From NCBI GenBank assembly GCA_964531025.1, contig CAZHDY010000005.1, positions 1 to 64,000 of the forward strand: DNA of 64,000 nt. The letters are read 5' to 3'. This document shows, piece by piece, positions 1-12,636 of the stretch. The first letter of the stretch is position 1. The number at the start of each line of letters is the position of its first letter. Below the pieces are notes generated by a model. The model searched no databases and was not told where the DNA came from. It saw only the letters and a list, made by a program, of their open reading frames with translations. Position numbers and translations under genes: made by a program. The DNA comes from CALMEC01 sp964531025 (GTDB lineage Bacteria > Actinomycetota > Thermoleophilia > Miltoncostaeales > Miltoncostaeaceae).

Positions 1-308
1 GCGTCAAGGCCTACGAGGCGATCGTCAAGGGCGAGAACATCCAGGAGCCGTCCATTCCGGAGAGCTTCAAGGTCCTCGTCAAGGAGATGCAGAGCCTCGG
101 TCTCGACGTGAAGATCGAGGGTGACACCGGCGGCGACATCCGGCACGAGGACGACGACGACCTCATCCGCGCCGCGGAGGAGCTCGGTATCGACCTGTCC
201 GGCGGTCTGGGCGTCGGACGCGGCGAGGAGGCCGCGGAGGGTGCGGTAGAGGGTGAGGAGGCACCGGTGGCCACCGGCGCCGATGAGGCAGGCGAGGTCG
301 AGGACTGA
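1..308 (+). CDS. rpoB: RNA polymerase beta subunit, C-terminal end (partial)
   Basis: Only the last ~101 codons are in the window; the reading frame is open from base 3 and ends in TGA at 306-308. The translation begins VKAYEAIVKGENI followed by IPESFKVLVKEMQSLGLDV, the near-invariant C-terminal clamp segment of bacterial RpoB that packs against the RpoC N-terminus. It is followed by an acidic tail (about 45 residues rich in Glu, Asp and Gly) with little conservation expected. rpoC follows 82 bases downstream, the standard rpoB-rpoC order. The 5' part of the gene lies outside the window. Confidence 0.97.
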   Translation, partial: VKAYEAIVKGENIQEPSIPESFKVLVKEMQSLGLDVKIEGDTGGDIRHEDDDDLIRAAEELGIDLSGGLGVGRGEEAAEGAVEGEEAPVATGADEAGEVED

Positions 309-316
309 CTTCGGTG

Positions 317-340
317 GCCCCGTGCCGGGCGGCACGGGGC
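317..340 (+). terminator. rpoB-rpoC intergenic hairpin
   Basis: A perfect 10-bp stem (GCCCCGTGCC paired with GGCACGGGGC) closes a GGGC loop in the 82-base rpoB-rpoC spacer. No U-tract follows, so it is more likely a weak attenuator, an RNA-processing site or a stability element than a full terminator; rpoC has no other obvious promoter. Confidence 0.6.
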
Positions 341-390
341 GTTCCGATCGATTTCCGAGTCCGGCGCTACATCCGAAAGGCGATTAACGC

Positions 391-5010
<4,620 letters not shown>

Positions 5011-5033
5011 CGTCACGTCCGTCTCTCGTGATG

Positions 5034-5063
5034 ATCTGGGGCCCGGGAGACCGGGCCTCAGAT
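5034..5063 (+). terminator. rpoBC terminator hairpin
   Basis: A 13-bp stem with one G-T wobble and a GAGA (GNRA-type) tetraloop lies 23 bases after the rpoC stop. It is followed by GATTTCGG rather than a long U-tract. Its position and strength fit the end of the rpoBC transcript. Confidence 0.8.
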
Positions 5064-5458
5064 GATTTCGGGGTGTGTTGCGCGCCCGTCCACCGAGGGT
5101 GTCCTCCCCGGTGCCCGGCAAACGGCGGGACGGTCCCGGTGGGCGCGTCCGAATCGTCCCAGCGGATTGACCGGGTTCGCGTCGTTCTCGCCTGGGGGTG
5201 TCGTACCCGGTGCTAGGCACGCGGTCGGACACCTTCCTCCGGAATGTCGGTCGAGCTCTCGAGGTCGGAACCGGATCGTCCGATACGTCCCGCGAAGGGA
5301 AGGCCGTCATGCGCAACGCGCCGACACGGACTGGACCTTCGGGGAGGTCGGATCTCTCCCTCCGGGGGAGTGTGCCCCGCATGGCGTCGCGTCATCATGA
5401 CGGTGTCGTCAGGCGGAGCCCGTGGCTTCCTTCGACCCCGACCGAGGAGGAGTGCAGG
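5064..5458. other. 395-bp stretch with no convincing gene
   Basis: Short frames here have no ribosome-binding site and an implausible Arg/Ser/Pro-rich composition. I see TTGACC at 5168-5173, which resembles a -35 hexamer but has no good -10 at the right distance, and a 13-nt palindrome CGTCATCATGACG at 5390-5402. The stretch may hold the promoter or leader of the small gene at 5459; nothing more can be supported. Confidence 0.5.
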
Positions 5459-5626
5459 ATGCCGGACCGTTTCACCTCACCGATCACCGCGCGGACGCTC
5501 CTCGTCGCCGTCATCGCCGCTGTCGTCGTGGCGCTCACGGCCATGAGCGCGGACGATGCGCCTCCGCCCGTGATCGGCGCCGATGCGCCGGCCGGGCTGA
5601 TCGCACCGGTGCGCGACGCGCGATAG
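5459..5626 (+). CDS. Small single-pass membrane protein, unrecognised
   Basis: A 55-residue frame starting at ATG 5459 with an excellent AGGAGGAG site at 5445-5452. The N-terminus MPDRFTSPITARTLL leads into a hydrophobic stretch (LLVAVIAAVVVALTAM, about residues 14-29), followed by a short Ala/Pro-rich tail with Asp and Arg. This looks like a tiny inner-membrane protein or an uncleaved signal anchor. The frame stays open upstream to 5198, but the composition changes abruptly at the RBS, so the short form is preferred. No family recognised and no partner nearby. A chance frame cannot be excluded, although RBS, hydrophobic segment and spacing agree. Confidence 0.45.
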   Translation: MPDRFTSPITARTLLVAVIAAVVVALTAMSADDAPPPVIGADAPAGLIAPVRDAR

Positions 5627-5653
5627 CCACCGAGAGCAGGCCCTCCTCCGGTC

Positions 5654-5669
5654 CCGGTGAGTTCACCGG
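5654..5669. promoter_or_regulatory. 16-bp palindrome upstream of the propeller gene
   Basis: CCGGTGA-GT-TCACCGG is a perfect inverted repeat with 7-bp arms in the spacer between the small membrane gene and the secreted protein gene at 5831. The two-base centre suits a dimeric repressor site better than an RNA hairpin. No regulator is linked to it. Confidence 0.35.
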
Positions 5670-5830
5670 CACGGTCCGATCGCTGGAAGGCCCGTGATTT
5701 CACCGATGCGGGCACGCGGTCCGGGATGCTGAGGTAGCTGCGGCCACGATGTCGCCGTCGTGATTCCTTCGACGGTCGGCCGTCCACGCGTACCGCGTCC
5801 GCGGTGCGCTCGTCTCACCGGGGAGGACCG

Positions 5831-7225
5831 ATGTTGAAGATGCGATCCGCGCGCGTCTGGATAACGAGGATTGCGGCCACTGCCGTCGTGGCGGTCCCGT
5901 CGATGGCGTCCGCCGAGTCCGTGGCCTACATCGACGGCAACGAGGTCTGGGTCTCGACGCTCGACGGAGCGCACAAGAAGCGTCTGTCCGCCGGTGAGAA
6001 CGAATGGCGTGACGTGGCGCATTCCAGCGATGGCAAGGTTCTCGGCGTCAAGCTGGAGTCCGGCAAGATCTCCCAGCTGGCGTTCCACACGATGTGGGAT
6101 GCGGCGGGCAACATCGAGAAGACGTCGATCCTCCCGAACGCGCACGTGGGCTGGAGTCTGGCCGCGCCGCTCAACATCGACCTGGTGCCCGGCGGGGCGA
6201 CGATGGTCTGGGGCTACTCGGCCCTCTACTACTCGTTCCCGACCAGCACCCTGTCCCGGGGCACGTACTTCGCGCCCGTCGGATCGCCGCTCGAGCCGCT
6301 GCGGATCTACGACATGAAGTACCCGGCGCTCGCCGGGCGCCGCCTGGTGGCCGTGGGCGGTCGCACGATCTACAGCCAGAACGATATCCCGTCGGCTCCC
6401 TACAGCAACGAGGCCTCCGACTACACCCCGTGGATCGACACCAGCGACACCGGTGATTCGACCTGGGACCTCGACGGCGTGGCCACGTCGGCCGACGGTC
6501 GTCGCGTGGCGGCGTGGCTGACCAAGCGGGACGCCGGGTCGTCCGACGTCGTGAACAGCGCCATCGACGTCATCTTCACGAACGGGCTCGGAAACCAGAG
6601 CGGGGTCACCAGCTGTTACCTGCCCCTGCAGGGCATCGCCCGGACGACCCCGTCGATCTCGGCCGACGGCGGGTACATCAGCTGGCACGACGACGGTGGG
6701 CTGAAGGTCGCTCCGATGCCCTCCGTGGGGACACCTGGGCAGCCCTGCGTGATGGCCGGTGCGACCGTGGTGATCTCGGCCACCGGCTCGCAGCCGGATC
6801 TCGGCGGGTTCCCCGTTCCCACAGCGGGTGCCCCGGGAGGTCCTGGAGGAACGGGGGGACCCGGTTCACCGGTCACACCCACGACGCCCGCGCAGCTGGC
6901 GCGCATCACCGTCACCTCACCCGTCCGTGCTCTGGCCAAGAACGTCTCCTCGAAGGGCGTCACGGTCACGCTCCGCCCGATGTCGGCTCCGGGTCGCGCC
7001 ACGGTGCGATTGCTCGTTCCCGGAAACCTCCTGGGACGCCGATCGAAGGCCCCGGTCGTGGTGGGCACCGTAGCGACGAATGTGAGGAAGGGCGTCGCGA
7101 CGAAGGTCGTCGTCCGTCCCGGCGCAAAATGGCGCGCCCGGGTCGCGAAGATGACGAACCGCACGGTTCGCGTGCAGGTGATCTTCCGGGGAAAGACGAC
7201 CACCAAGAACCTCCGCCTCCGCTAG
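5831..7225 (+). CDS. Secreted beta-propeller-like protein with C-terminal adhesion-like domain
   Basis: A 464-residue protein starting at ATG 5831 behind GGGGAGGA. Residues 1-30 form a signal peptide (basic MLKMRSARVW, hydrophobic core, AXA-type cleavage after ASA), so export is expected. The mature N-terminus has SVAYIDGNEVWVSTLDG and later SADGRRVAAWL and SADGGYISWHDDGGLKV, the blade-like repeats of TolB/WD40-type propellers. A Gly/Pro/Thr linker (about residues 335-360) precedes a C-terminal ~110-residue basic, beta-rich domain with little acidic residue content, of a kind seen on extracellular proteins of related bacteria. Substrate or partner unknown. It stands alone, convergent with the next gene on the other strand. 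Confidence 0.75.
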   Translation: MLKMRSARVWITRIAATAVVAVPSMASAESVAYIDGNEVWVSTLDGAHKKRLSAGENEWRDVAHSSDGKVLGVKLESGKISQLAFHTMWDAAGNIEKTSILPNAHVGWSLAAPLNIDLVPGGATMVWGYSALYYSFPTSTLSRGTYFAPVGSPLEPLRIYDMKYPALAGRRLVAVGGRTIYSQNDIPSAPYSNEASDYTPWIDTSDTGDSTWDLDGVATSADGRRVAAWLTKRDAGSSDVVNSAIDVIFTNGLGNQSGVTSCYLPLQGIARTTPSISADGGYISWHDDGGLKVAPMPSVGTPGQPCVMAGATVVISATGSQPDLGGFPVPTAGAPGGPGGTGGPGSPVTPTTPAQLARITVTSPVRALAKNVSSKGVTVTLRPMSAPGRATVRLLVPGNLLGRRSKAPVVVGTVATNVRKGVATKVVVRPGAKWRARVAKMTNRTVRVQVIFRGKTTTKNLRLR

Positions 7226-7362
7226 ATGGATGTGGACGCAGGTGGTGCCCCACGCTGAGAGATATCGCCGCCGCCGGCCGAGGTGGTGGTATCCCCATCG
7301 TCGGGACACCTCACGACGCCGCGGGATCATCCTTTCGGACGTGGCGGTGGTGAGTTGTGCGA

Positions 7363-8241
7363 TCAGCCAGGGGAGGAGAGGCCCGGGGTCCGGGTGACCC
7401 ACTCCTCCAGGCGGTCCAGCCAGCGAAGGGTCGCCTCCCGCTCCTCCATGGCGCGCTCGGCCTGTTCGACGGCCAGCTCGAACTCGTCGCCCTCCGCGAA
7501 GACGTGCGTCTCGTGATGCATCCAGGTATCGATGATATGCACGATCATCAGGTGGACCAGGACCGTCGGAACCGCCGGTCGCCACAGCGCCGCTGCGAGA
7601 AGGGCGGACGAGATGGTGAGGACGTCGGCGTGGATGTAGCGCAGGGCTGTCTCGGGATCTCCGTTGTCGGGCGCGTTGTCCTCCAGACGCGACAGCGCGG
7701 CCTCGAGCGCCTGGTCGGCGTTGAGGACGAGTCCCACGCGGAGCGCCCACGAGACCTCGATCGACGTGAGCCCGGACAGGCCCGCGTCGATGCTCGCGAT
7801 GCGTGCCGCCAGCGGGTCCGGGAGCATGAAATCCATGCCGGGTGCGCGGGTCATGCCGATCGGTAGTCCCGAGGATCCGAAGAGGAAGGACGAGACCAGG
7901 TGCTCGGGTGAACGGCTGCGGCGTGCGTTGATCACCTCGTCGAGGCACAGGTCCGCGGCGCCCACGAGGTCAGCGCCCTCGTCCTCGTCGGCCTCGATGG
8001 TGGTCGTGCGTTCGATCCGGCCGAGGACCGAGACGCTCGGGAGTGGATCACCGGGGTAGCCGATCTGGCCGAGCAGGCGCATCCACGTCACGACATCCCC
8101 GATGGCCGTCCGTCGTGCGTCCTCGCCACGGACGTTGAGGTACCTACCGATGCGACGGGCGAGCCCGCGGCCCACCATGTGCATCCGGAGACGACCGATG
8201 CGATCGGCATCCATCCGGTCGTCCTCGCCCTCCCCAGCCAT
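7363..8241 (-). CDS. Unrecognised 292-residue soluble protein
   Basis: Starts at ATG 8241 with GGGGAG eight to ten bases upstream on the minus strand. There is no signal peptide or clear membrane segment. The middle is mildly hydrophobic and helical. Near residues 215-265 there is a striking His/Trp patch, HIIDTWMHHETHVF, followed by a highly charged helix (EQAERAMEEREATLRWLDRLEEW). The His cluster could bind a metal but matches no motif I know. It lies downstream of the ABC importer operon on the same strand, separated by a strong hairpin, so it is probably a separate unit. Good codon structure and RBS make it a real gene; function unknown. Confidence 0.7.
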   Translation of the reverse strand: MAGEGEDDRMDADRIGRLRMHMVGRGLARRIGRYLNVRGEDARRTAIGDVVTWMRLLGQIGYPGDPLPSVSVLGRIERTTTIEADEDEGADLVGAADLCLDEVINARRSRSPEHLVSSFLFGSSGLPIGMTRAPGMDFMLPDPLAARIASIDAGLSGLTSIEVSWALRVGLVLNADQALEAALSRLEDNAPDNGDPETALRYIHADVLTISSALLAAALWRPAVPTVLVHLMIVHIIDTWMHHETHVFAEGDEFELAVEQAERAMEEREATLRWLDRLEEWVTRTPGLSSPG

Positions 8242-8266
8242 CGCACTCCCCGCGTCGTCGGTCCGT

Positions 8267-8294
8267 GCGGGGGCGGGCGATCACCCACCCCCGC
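8267..8294 (-). terminator. Hairpin ending the ABC importer operon
   Basis: An 11-position stem (GCGGGGGCGGG against CCCACCCCCGC, one internal mismatch) with a 6-nt loop lies just after the stop of the substrate-binding protein gene on the minus strand. No U-tract follows. Confidence 0.65.
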
Positions 8295-8304
8295 GCCCTT
8301 CGTC

Positions 8305-9219
8305 CTACTTCAGTCCCGCCCTCTCCAGGAACTCTCCGGCAACCACGTCCGGATCCTCCTTGTCGAGATCGATGGCGGCGTTCATCTTCCGCACCTCGTC
8401 GCCCGTGAGCTTCTCGCTCACGGAGTTCACGGTCTCCGCGAACTCCGGCGGTGCCGCGTCCAGGAACTTGGTGGAGACGACCGGGATGCCCTGGTAGGGG
8501 GCGCCACCGAATTTGCCCTTGTCGTCCTCCAGCACGACGAGGTCGTTCGCCGCGATCTTCGGGTCGGTGCCGAAGGCGTAGACGCAGTCGGCGTCGCCGT
8601 CCTCGACGGGGCGGTACCGCAGGCTGATGTCCACCGTGATGACGCGCTTGAACTTGACGCCGTACTCCTTCTGGAGGAGCGGGAGACCGTCCGCCCGGGT
8701 GGTGTGCTCCGGGTTCGCCGAGTAGACGAGTTCCGGCGACGCGGCCCCGAGGCTGCTCAGGTTCGTCAGCGAGTACTTGTCCACCGCATCCTTGGTGCAG
8801 GCGACTTCGTTGTCGTTGTTGAACGGGGCGACGTCCAACACCGAGAGCCCGCGGGCCGCCTGGCCCTCACGGATCTGCGTGACCTGCGCGTCGATGTCCG
8901 TCGGGGGATCCTTCACCTTGAGGACGTCGGTGAGGAGCGTCGTCGTGTAGTCCGGGTACATGTCGATGTCACCCTTGCGGATGGCGCCGTCCGCCACGGC
9001 TGTCGACGCCAGCGGCTTCAACGTGACCGGGAAACCCTTGGCCTCGAGCGCCTGCTTGTACGCCTCGGTGATGGCGTTGCTCTCCGTGAACCCCTTGTTG
9101 GCGATCGTCACGGAGGGTTTGGGCGTGGTCGACGAGCTGTCGTCACTTCCGCATCCCGCGACCATCCCGCCTGCAAGGCAGGCGGCCAATCCGATGGTGA
9201 GTACGCGCTTTCCCGTCAT
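8305..9219 (-). CDS. Osmoprotectant/glycine-betaine-type ABC transporter substrate-binding lipoprotein
   Basis: A 304-residue extracytoplasmic solute receptor. The N-terminus MTGKRVLTIGLAACLAGGMV ends in a lipobox (VAGC), so it should be lipid-anchored on the outer face of the membrane; a Ser/Thr linker follows. The mature sequence IANKGFTESNAITEAYKQAL resembles the OpuAC/OsmX/ProX class, and GDIDMYPDYTTTLLTDV is the typical DLYPEYTGT-like segment of that family. Its ATG overlaps the stop of the upstream permease gene (ATGA at 9219-9216), so it is the last gene of a coupled four-gene operon. The ligand is probably a quaternary amine or related zwitterion. The neighbouring flavin monooxygenases raise the possibility of a sulfur-containing ligand; that is inference. 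Confidence 0.88.
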   Translation of the reverse strand: MTGKRVLTIGLAACLAGGMVAGCGSDDSSSTTPKPSVTIANKGFTESNAITEAYKQALEAKGFPVTLKPLASTAVADGAIRKGDIDMYPDYTTTLLTDVLKVKDPPTDIDAQVTQIREGQAARGLSVLDVAPFNNDNEVACTKDAVDKYSLTNLSSLGAASPELVYSANPEHTTRADGLPLLQKEYGVKFKRVITVDISLRYRPVEDGDADCVYAFGTDPKIAANDLVVLEDDKGKFGGAPYQGIPVVSTKFLDAAPPEFAETVNSVSEKLTGDEVRKMNAAIDLDKEDPDVVAGEFLERAGLK

Positions 9220-9887
9220 TGGTGTTCCCCTTTCGTTGGAACCTGGCGGCGCAGGCCGGTCGGAGTAAGGATCCGCTCGACGAGGAGCAGTCCCCCCTCG
9301 GCGGCCAGAGCCAAGAGCGTAACGGGGATGGCCCCGGCCAGGAGCACATCCGTCTGGTTGTTGGAGAATCCGGCGATGATGGTGACGCCCAGGCCACCCG
9401 ATCCGATGGCGCCTGCGAGCGCGGCCGTGGCGATCACCATGACCGATGCGGCTCGGACCCCGGTCATGATGTACGGCAGCGCGAGTGGCAGCTCGACCCG
9501 GCCCAGGACCTGGGTGGGTGTGAAGCCCATTCCCCGTGCCGCGTCGACCACCGACGTGTCGGCCTGGCGGATGCCCGTCGCGGTGCTGAGAAGCACCGTG
9601 GGTACGGCCAGGAGTACAAGGCCCGTGGCCGCGGGGCCGAACCCCACGGACGTGGCCGACATGATGAGCGCCATCGCGGCGAACGTGGGGATCATGCGCC
9701 CCACGAACGCCGCGGTCTGGATGCCGAAGGTACCGATGCGCGAGGCCTTTGCCGCCGCCACGCCGAGGACCACCCCGATCCCGGTCGCGATCGCCAGCGG
9801 GACGAACGACAGCTTCAGATGCTGGACGACGCGTCCCCAGCCGTCGTTGTCGGTGAACGCGGTCCAGGTGTCGTGTGCGAGGCTCAC
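9216..9887 (-). CDS. Osmoprotectant-type ABC transporter permease
   Basis: A 223-residue membrane component. The GTG start at 9887 is supported by GGGAGG just upstream and overlaps the stop of the preceding permease gene in GTGA. Five to six hydrophobic segments are visible. The EAA-type cytoplasmic loop that contacts the ATPase reads DAARGMGFTPTQVLGRVELPLALP. It resembles OpuCB/OsmW-type permeases and pairs with the second permease to form a heterodimeric channel. The 3' end overlaps the binding-protein start by four bases. Confidence 0.88.
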   Translation of the reverse strand: MSLAHDTWTAFTDNDGWGRVVQHLKLSFVPLAIATGIGVVLGVAAAKASRIGTFGIQTAAFVGRMIPTFAAMALIMSATSVGFGPAATGLVLLAVPTVLLSTATGIRQADTSVVDAARGMGFTPTQVLGRVELPLALPYIMTGVRAASVMVIATAALAGAIGSGGLGVTIIAGFSNNQTDVLLAGAIPVTLLALAAEGGLLLVERILTPTGLRRQVPTKGEHQ

Positions 9888-10537
9888 GCGCCTCCCGCCC
9901 GCTGCCACCGCGTGGCCAGCCGCTGGAGGACGAGGAGCAGCGCGTCCAGGACGACGGCCACGACGATGGCGATGACCGTCCCGGTCACGATCGGCGTGAA
10001 GTAGAGGTCGCGCTGGATGCCATCGCTGTAGATCAATGTGCCGAGCCCCCCGCCGGCCACGAACACGGCGACGGTCCCGATGGCGACCGTCTCGATGGTC
10101 GCCAGGCGCAATCCCGTGAGGATCCCCGGCAGCGCCAACGGGAGTTCGACCCCCCACAGAAGCTGCCGCCGGGTCATCCCCATGCCCCGGGCCGCGTCGA
10201 TCGTCATGGGCGGCACCTGTCGCAGCCCGGTCAGGGCGCTCCGCAGGAGGACACCGGTCGCATAGGCCGCCAGGCCGATGACGGCGGTGAACCGACCGAT
10301 GCCCACCATGCTCACCAGGATGGCCAGCAGAGCCAGGCTGGGGATGGTGTAGACGATCGTCGTGACCCCCACCGAGACCGTCGCGCCGAGCCGGTTGTTG
10401 CGGACGAGCACCGCCAGGGGGACGGCGACCGCCGTCGCCAATCCCACCGACATGCCCACGAGCACGAGGTGTTCCAGGGTCGCGGCCCAGATGTCGTCGA
10501 GATGACGATCGATCCAGGACCAGCGGATCTCAGGCAT
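9884..10537 (-). CDS. Osmoprotectant-type ABC transporter permease
   Basis: A 217-residue permease, paralogous to its downstream neighbour. Its coupling loop reads DAARGMGMTRRQLLWGVELPLALP, and GGGLGTLIYSDG near the C-terminus is typical of the OpuCB/OpuCD family. The ATG start lies inside the end of the ATPase gene (8-bp overlap) and the stop overlaps the next permease start. Two separate permease genes with a free-standing lipoprotein receptor match the OpuC/OsmVWXY layout rather than the fused SBP-permease type. Confidence 0.88.
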   Translation of the reverse strand: MPEIRWSWIDRHLDDIWAATLEHLVLVGMSVGLATAVAVPLAVLVRNNRLGATVSVGVTTIVYTIPSLALLAILVSMVGIGRFTAVIGLAAYATGVLLRSALTGLRQVPPMTIDAARGMGMTRRQLLWGVELPLALPGILTGLRLATIETVAIGTVAVFVAGGGLGTLIYSDGIQRDLYFTPIVTGTVIAIVVAVVLDALLLVLQRLATRWQRAGGA

Positions 10538-11525
10538 CGCCGATGTCCTTGGTGTCGGTGACCGATCCGAGGACGGCTTCGAGTGACACGCCGCCGCCCC
10601 CGTCGGCCGGTGCGATCGTCACCCCGGGGGCACCGGTCTCCAACATGAGCGAGAGCGCGTCACGGACCGATGTGTCGGCGGACACGACGGGGAGCCCGTT
10701 CCCGCTGGGTCGTCCGTCGGAACGCAGATCGCCCACGGTGATCAGCGACAGACGCTTCAGGGCGCGATCGCGTCCCACGAAGTCGGCGACGAACTCGTCG
10801 GCGGGGTCCGTCAGGAGGTCCGAGGGGGTTGCGAACTGCACCAGTCGGCCCTCGCGCAGAATGGCGATGTGATCCGCCATCCGCAGCGCCTCGTCGATGT
10901 CGTGTGTGACGAAGACGACGGTCTTCGCGACCCGACGGTGGAGCTCGAGGAAGTCGGCCTGGAGACGCAGGCGCGTGACCGGGTCGACGGCCGAGAACGG
11001 TTCGTCCATCAGCATCACGGGCGGATCCGCCGCGAGAGCCCGCGCGAGGCCGACGCGCTGCTGCTGGCCGCCGGAGAGCTCGGAGGGGTATCGGTGCGCG
11101 AACTCGTCGGGCGGGAGGCCGATGAGGGTGAGCATCTCGTCCACGCGTGCGCTTCTGACGGCGGAGTCCCAGCCCAGCAGGCGGGGGACCGTGGCGACGT
11201 TCGAGGCGACGGTCAGATGGGGGAGGAGACCGACCTGCTGGATGACGTACCCGATCCGCCGCCGCAGCTCGGGGGGTGACAGCGACGTCACGGGTGTGCC
11301 GTCGATGGTGATCCGTCCCTCGGTCGGCTCGATGAGGCGGTTGATCATCCGCAGAGCGGTGGTCTTGCCGCACCCCGACGGCCCGATGATCACGCAGACC
11401 TCGCCCGGTTCCACGCGGAGGGAGAGGTCGTCCACGGCGGCCGGTCCGGACGCCGAGTACCGCTTGGTCACACCCTCCATGCTGAGGGCGGCCGCGGTGT
11501 GGGAGTGACCGCTCACCTCGCGCAC
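10530..11525 (-). CDS. Osmoprotectant-type ABC transporter ATP-binding protein
   Basis: A 331-residue ABC ATPase that powers the importer. Visible motifs are Walker A GPSGCGKT, Q-loop YVIQQVGLLPH, signature LSGGQQQR, Walker B VMLMDEPF and the switch histidine FVTHDIDEA. The C-terminal ~90 residues are the place where CBS domains occur in OpuCA-type ATPases, where they sense ionic strength. Here that region (ITVGDLRSDG through SLMLETGAPGVTIAP) looks like a degenerate or single CBS unit. The GTG start at 11525 has GAGGT 11 bases upstream; a later ATG (MEGVTKRYS) is possible but has no RBS. First gene of the coupled ABC operon, 90 bp after the LysR gene on the same strand. Confidence 0.9.
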   Translation of the reverse strand: MREVSGHSHTAAALSMEGVTKRYSASGPAAVDDLSLRVEPGEVCVIIGPSGCGKTTALRMINRLIEPTEGRITIDGTPVTSLSPPELRRRIGYVIQQVGLLPHLTVASNVATVPRLLGWDSAVRSARVDEMLTLIGLPPDEFAHRYPSELSGGQQQRVGLARALAADPPVMLMDEPFSAVDPVTRLRLQADFLELHRRVAKTVVFVTHDIDEALRMADHIAILREGRLVQFATPSDLLTDPADEFVADFVGRDRALKRLSLITVGDLRSDGRPSGNGLPVVSADTSVRDALSLMLETGAPGVTIAPADGGGGVSLEAVLGSVTDTKDIGDA

Positions 11526-11615
11526 AATACGCAGTGACCTCAGACGAGTCGATTCCCGAGGCTTCGATCCACCATCGTTCCGCCATGACCGGTTCGTCGC
11601 GGAGGCCCGTCCGGA

Positions 11616-12605
11616 TCAGGTGAGCGGGGAAGCCGACGGGAGGTCGGGTGCCGGGACGGCGCTCGACGTGCTGCCGTCCCGTTCATGTCGATACGACGCG
11701 ATATGCGGTTGCCGATGCGCCTCTGTCAGTCGGCGGGCGGATCGCAGGAACGTCTGCAACGCGATCGGAAGCGTGGGCCGACGTCGGTGGACCGCGACCA
11801 GACGCACGGCAGCCGCCGCCGCCAGCGGACGGACGGCGATCGCACCCGACCGATGGAACGTCCCGTCGACGACGCTGAAGTCGGGGAGGAGCGCGACTCC
11901 CACGTGGTCGGCGACGAGTGCGATCCCGTTCTCGGTGACATCGACGGTGATGACACGGGACGGTCGGTGACCGTCCAGGATCTCCCGCGTGACCCGGCGG
12001 AGAGCATCGGACGGGCCCACCTCGACAAGTGACTCGCCTCGGAGATCCTCGGCTCCGATCACCTCCCGTCGGGCGAGCGGATGTGATCGTGCCAGGACGA
12101 CGACGGGATATCCGTCGGCCACGGGCGTCGCCGCGAGATCCGAGGGGGTGTCGTCGTCACCGCGCCGGAGGAGGAGGCCGACATCCAGTCGGCCCTCTCT
12201 CACCCCGGTCAGCGTCCCTTCGTCCGACAGTGCGTAGGACTCGACGGAGAACCCGTCTCCCTCCGACTGGAGTGCGTGTACCGTGTCGGCGATCACGCCG
12301 GGGGCGGTGGGGTGGGCACTACCGACGCGCAGCAGGCGGTGTTCTTTCGATTGATGGTCCACCGCGGCCCGGAGTCGGTCGACGGCGTCGAGGACATCCA
12401 TGACGGCAGGCAGGATCTCGCGGCCCTGTGCACTGATCCGCGCGCCCGATCGCTGACGGTCCAGAAGCGTCAGCCCCAGCTCGCGTTCGAGCTTGGTGAT
12501 GCCCTCGCTGAGCGCGGGCACCGACACGTGAAGGGGTTCGCTCGCACGTCGGAGCGACCCGTACCGCGGCACGGCGGCGAAGTACTGAAGCTGTTCGATT
12601 CGCAT
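11616..12605 (-). CDS. LysR-family transcriptional regulator
   Basis: A 329-residue LysR-type regulator. The N-terminal winged helix-turn-helix is clear (MRIEQLQYFAAVPRYGSL, then ASEPLHVSVPALSEGITKLE and LGLTLLDR), followed by a linker helix and a periplasmic-binding-fold effector domain. The usual Ala of the AA-HxSQPALS pattern is altered (SEPLHVSVPALSEGI) but the fold is recognisable. The last ~35 residues are a polar extension. It lies 31 bp downstream of the minus-strand monooxygenase gene and 90 bp upstream of the ABC genes, so it is the natural candidate regulator of both. Ligand unknown. Confidence 0.9.
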   Translation of the reverse strand: MRIEQLQYFAAVPRYGSLRRASEPLHVSVPALSEGITKLERELGLTLLDRQRSGARISAQGREILPAVMDVLDAVDRLRAAVDHQSKEHRLLRVGSAHPTAPGVIADTVHALQSEGDGFSVESYALSDEGTLTGVREGRLDVGLLLRRGDDDTPSDLAATPVADGYPVVVLARSHPLARREVIGAEDLRGESLVEVGPSDALRRVTREILDGHRPSRVITVDVTENGIALVADHVGVALLPDFSVVDGTFHRSGAIAVRPLAAAAAVRLVAVHRRRPTLPIALQTFLRSARRLTEAHRQPHIASYRHERDGSTSSAVPAPDLPSASPLT

Positions 12606-12636
12606 CGGTCCGTCCCGTCCCGTTCTCGTCGCGGTG

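Noticed and set aside
5198..5458. N-terminal extension of the small membrane protein frame
   Set aside because: No RBS at the distal start and an implausible Arg/Ser/Thr/Pro composition; the AGGAGGAG site marks 5459 as the start.
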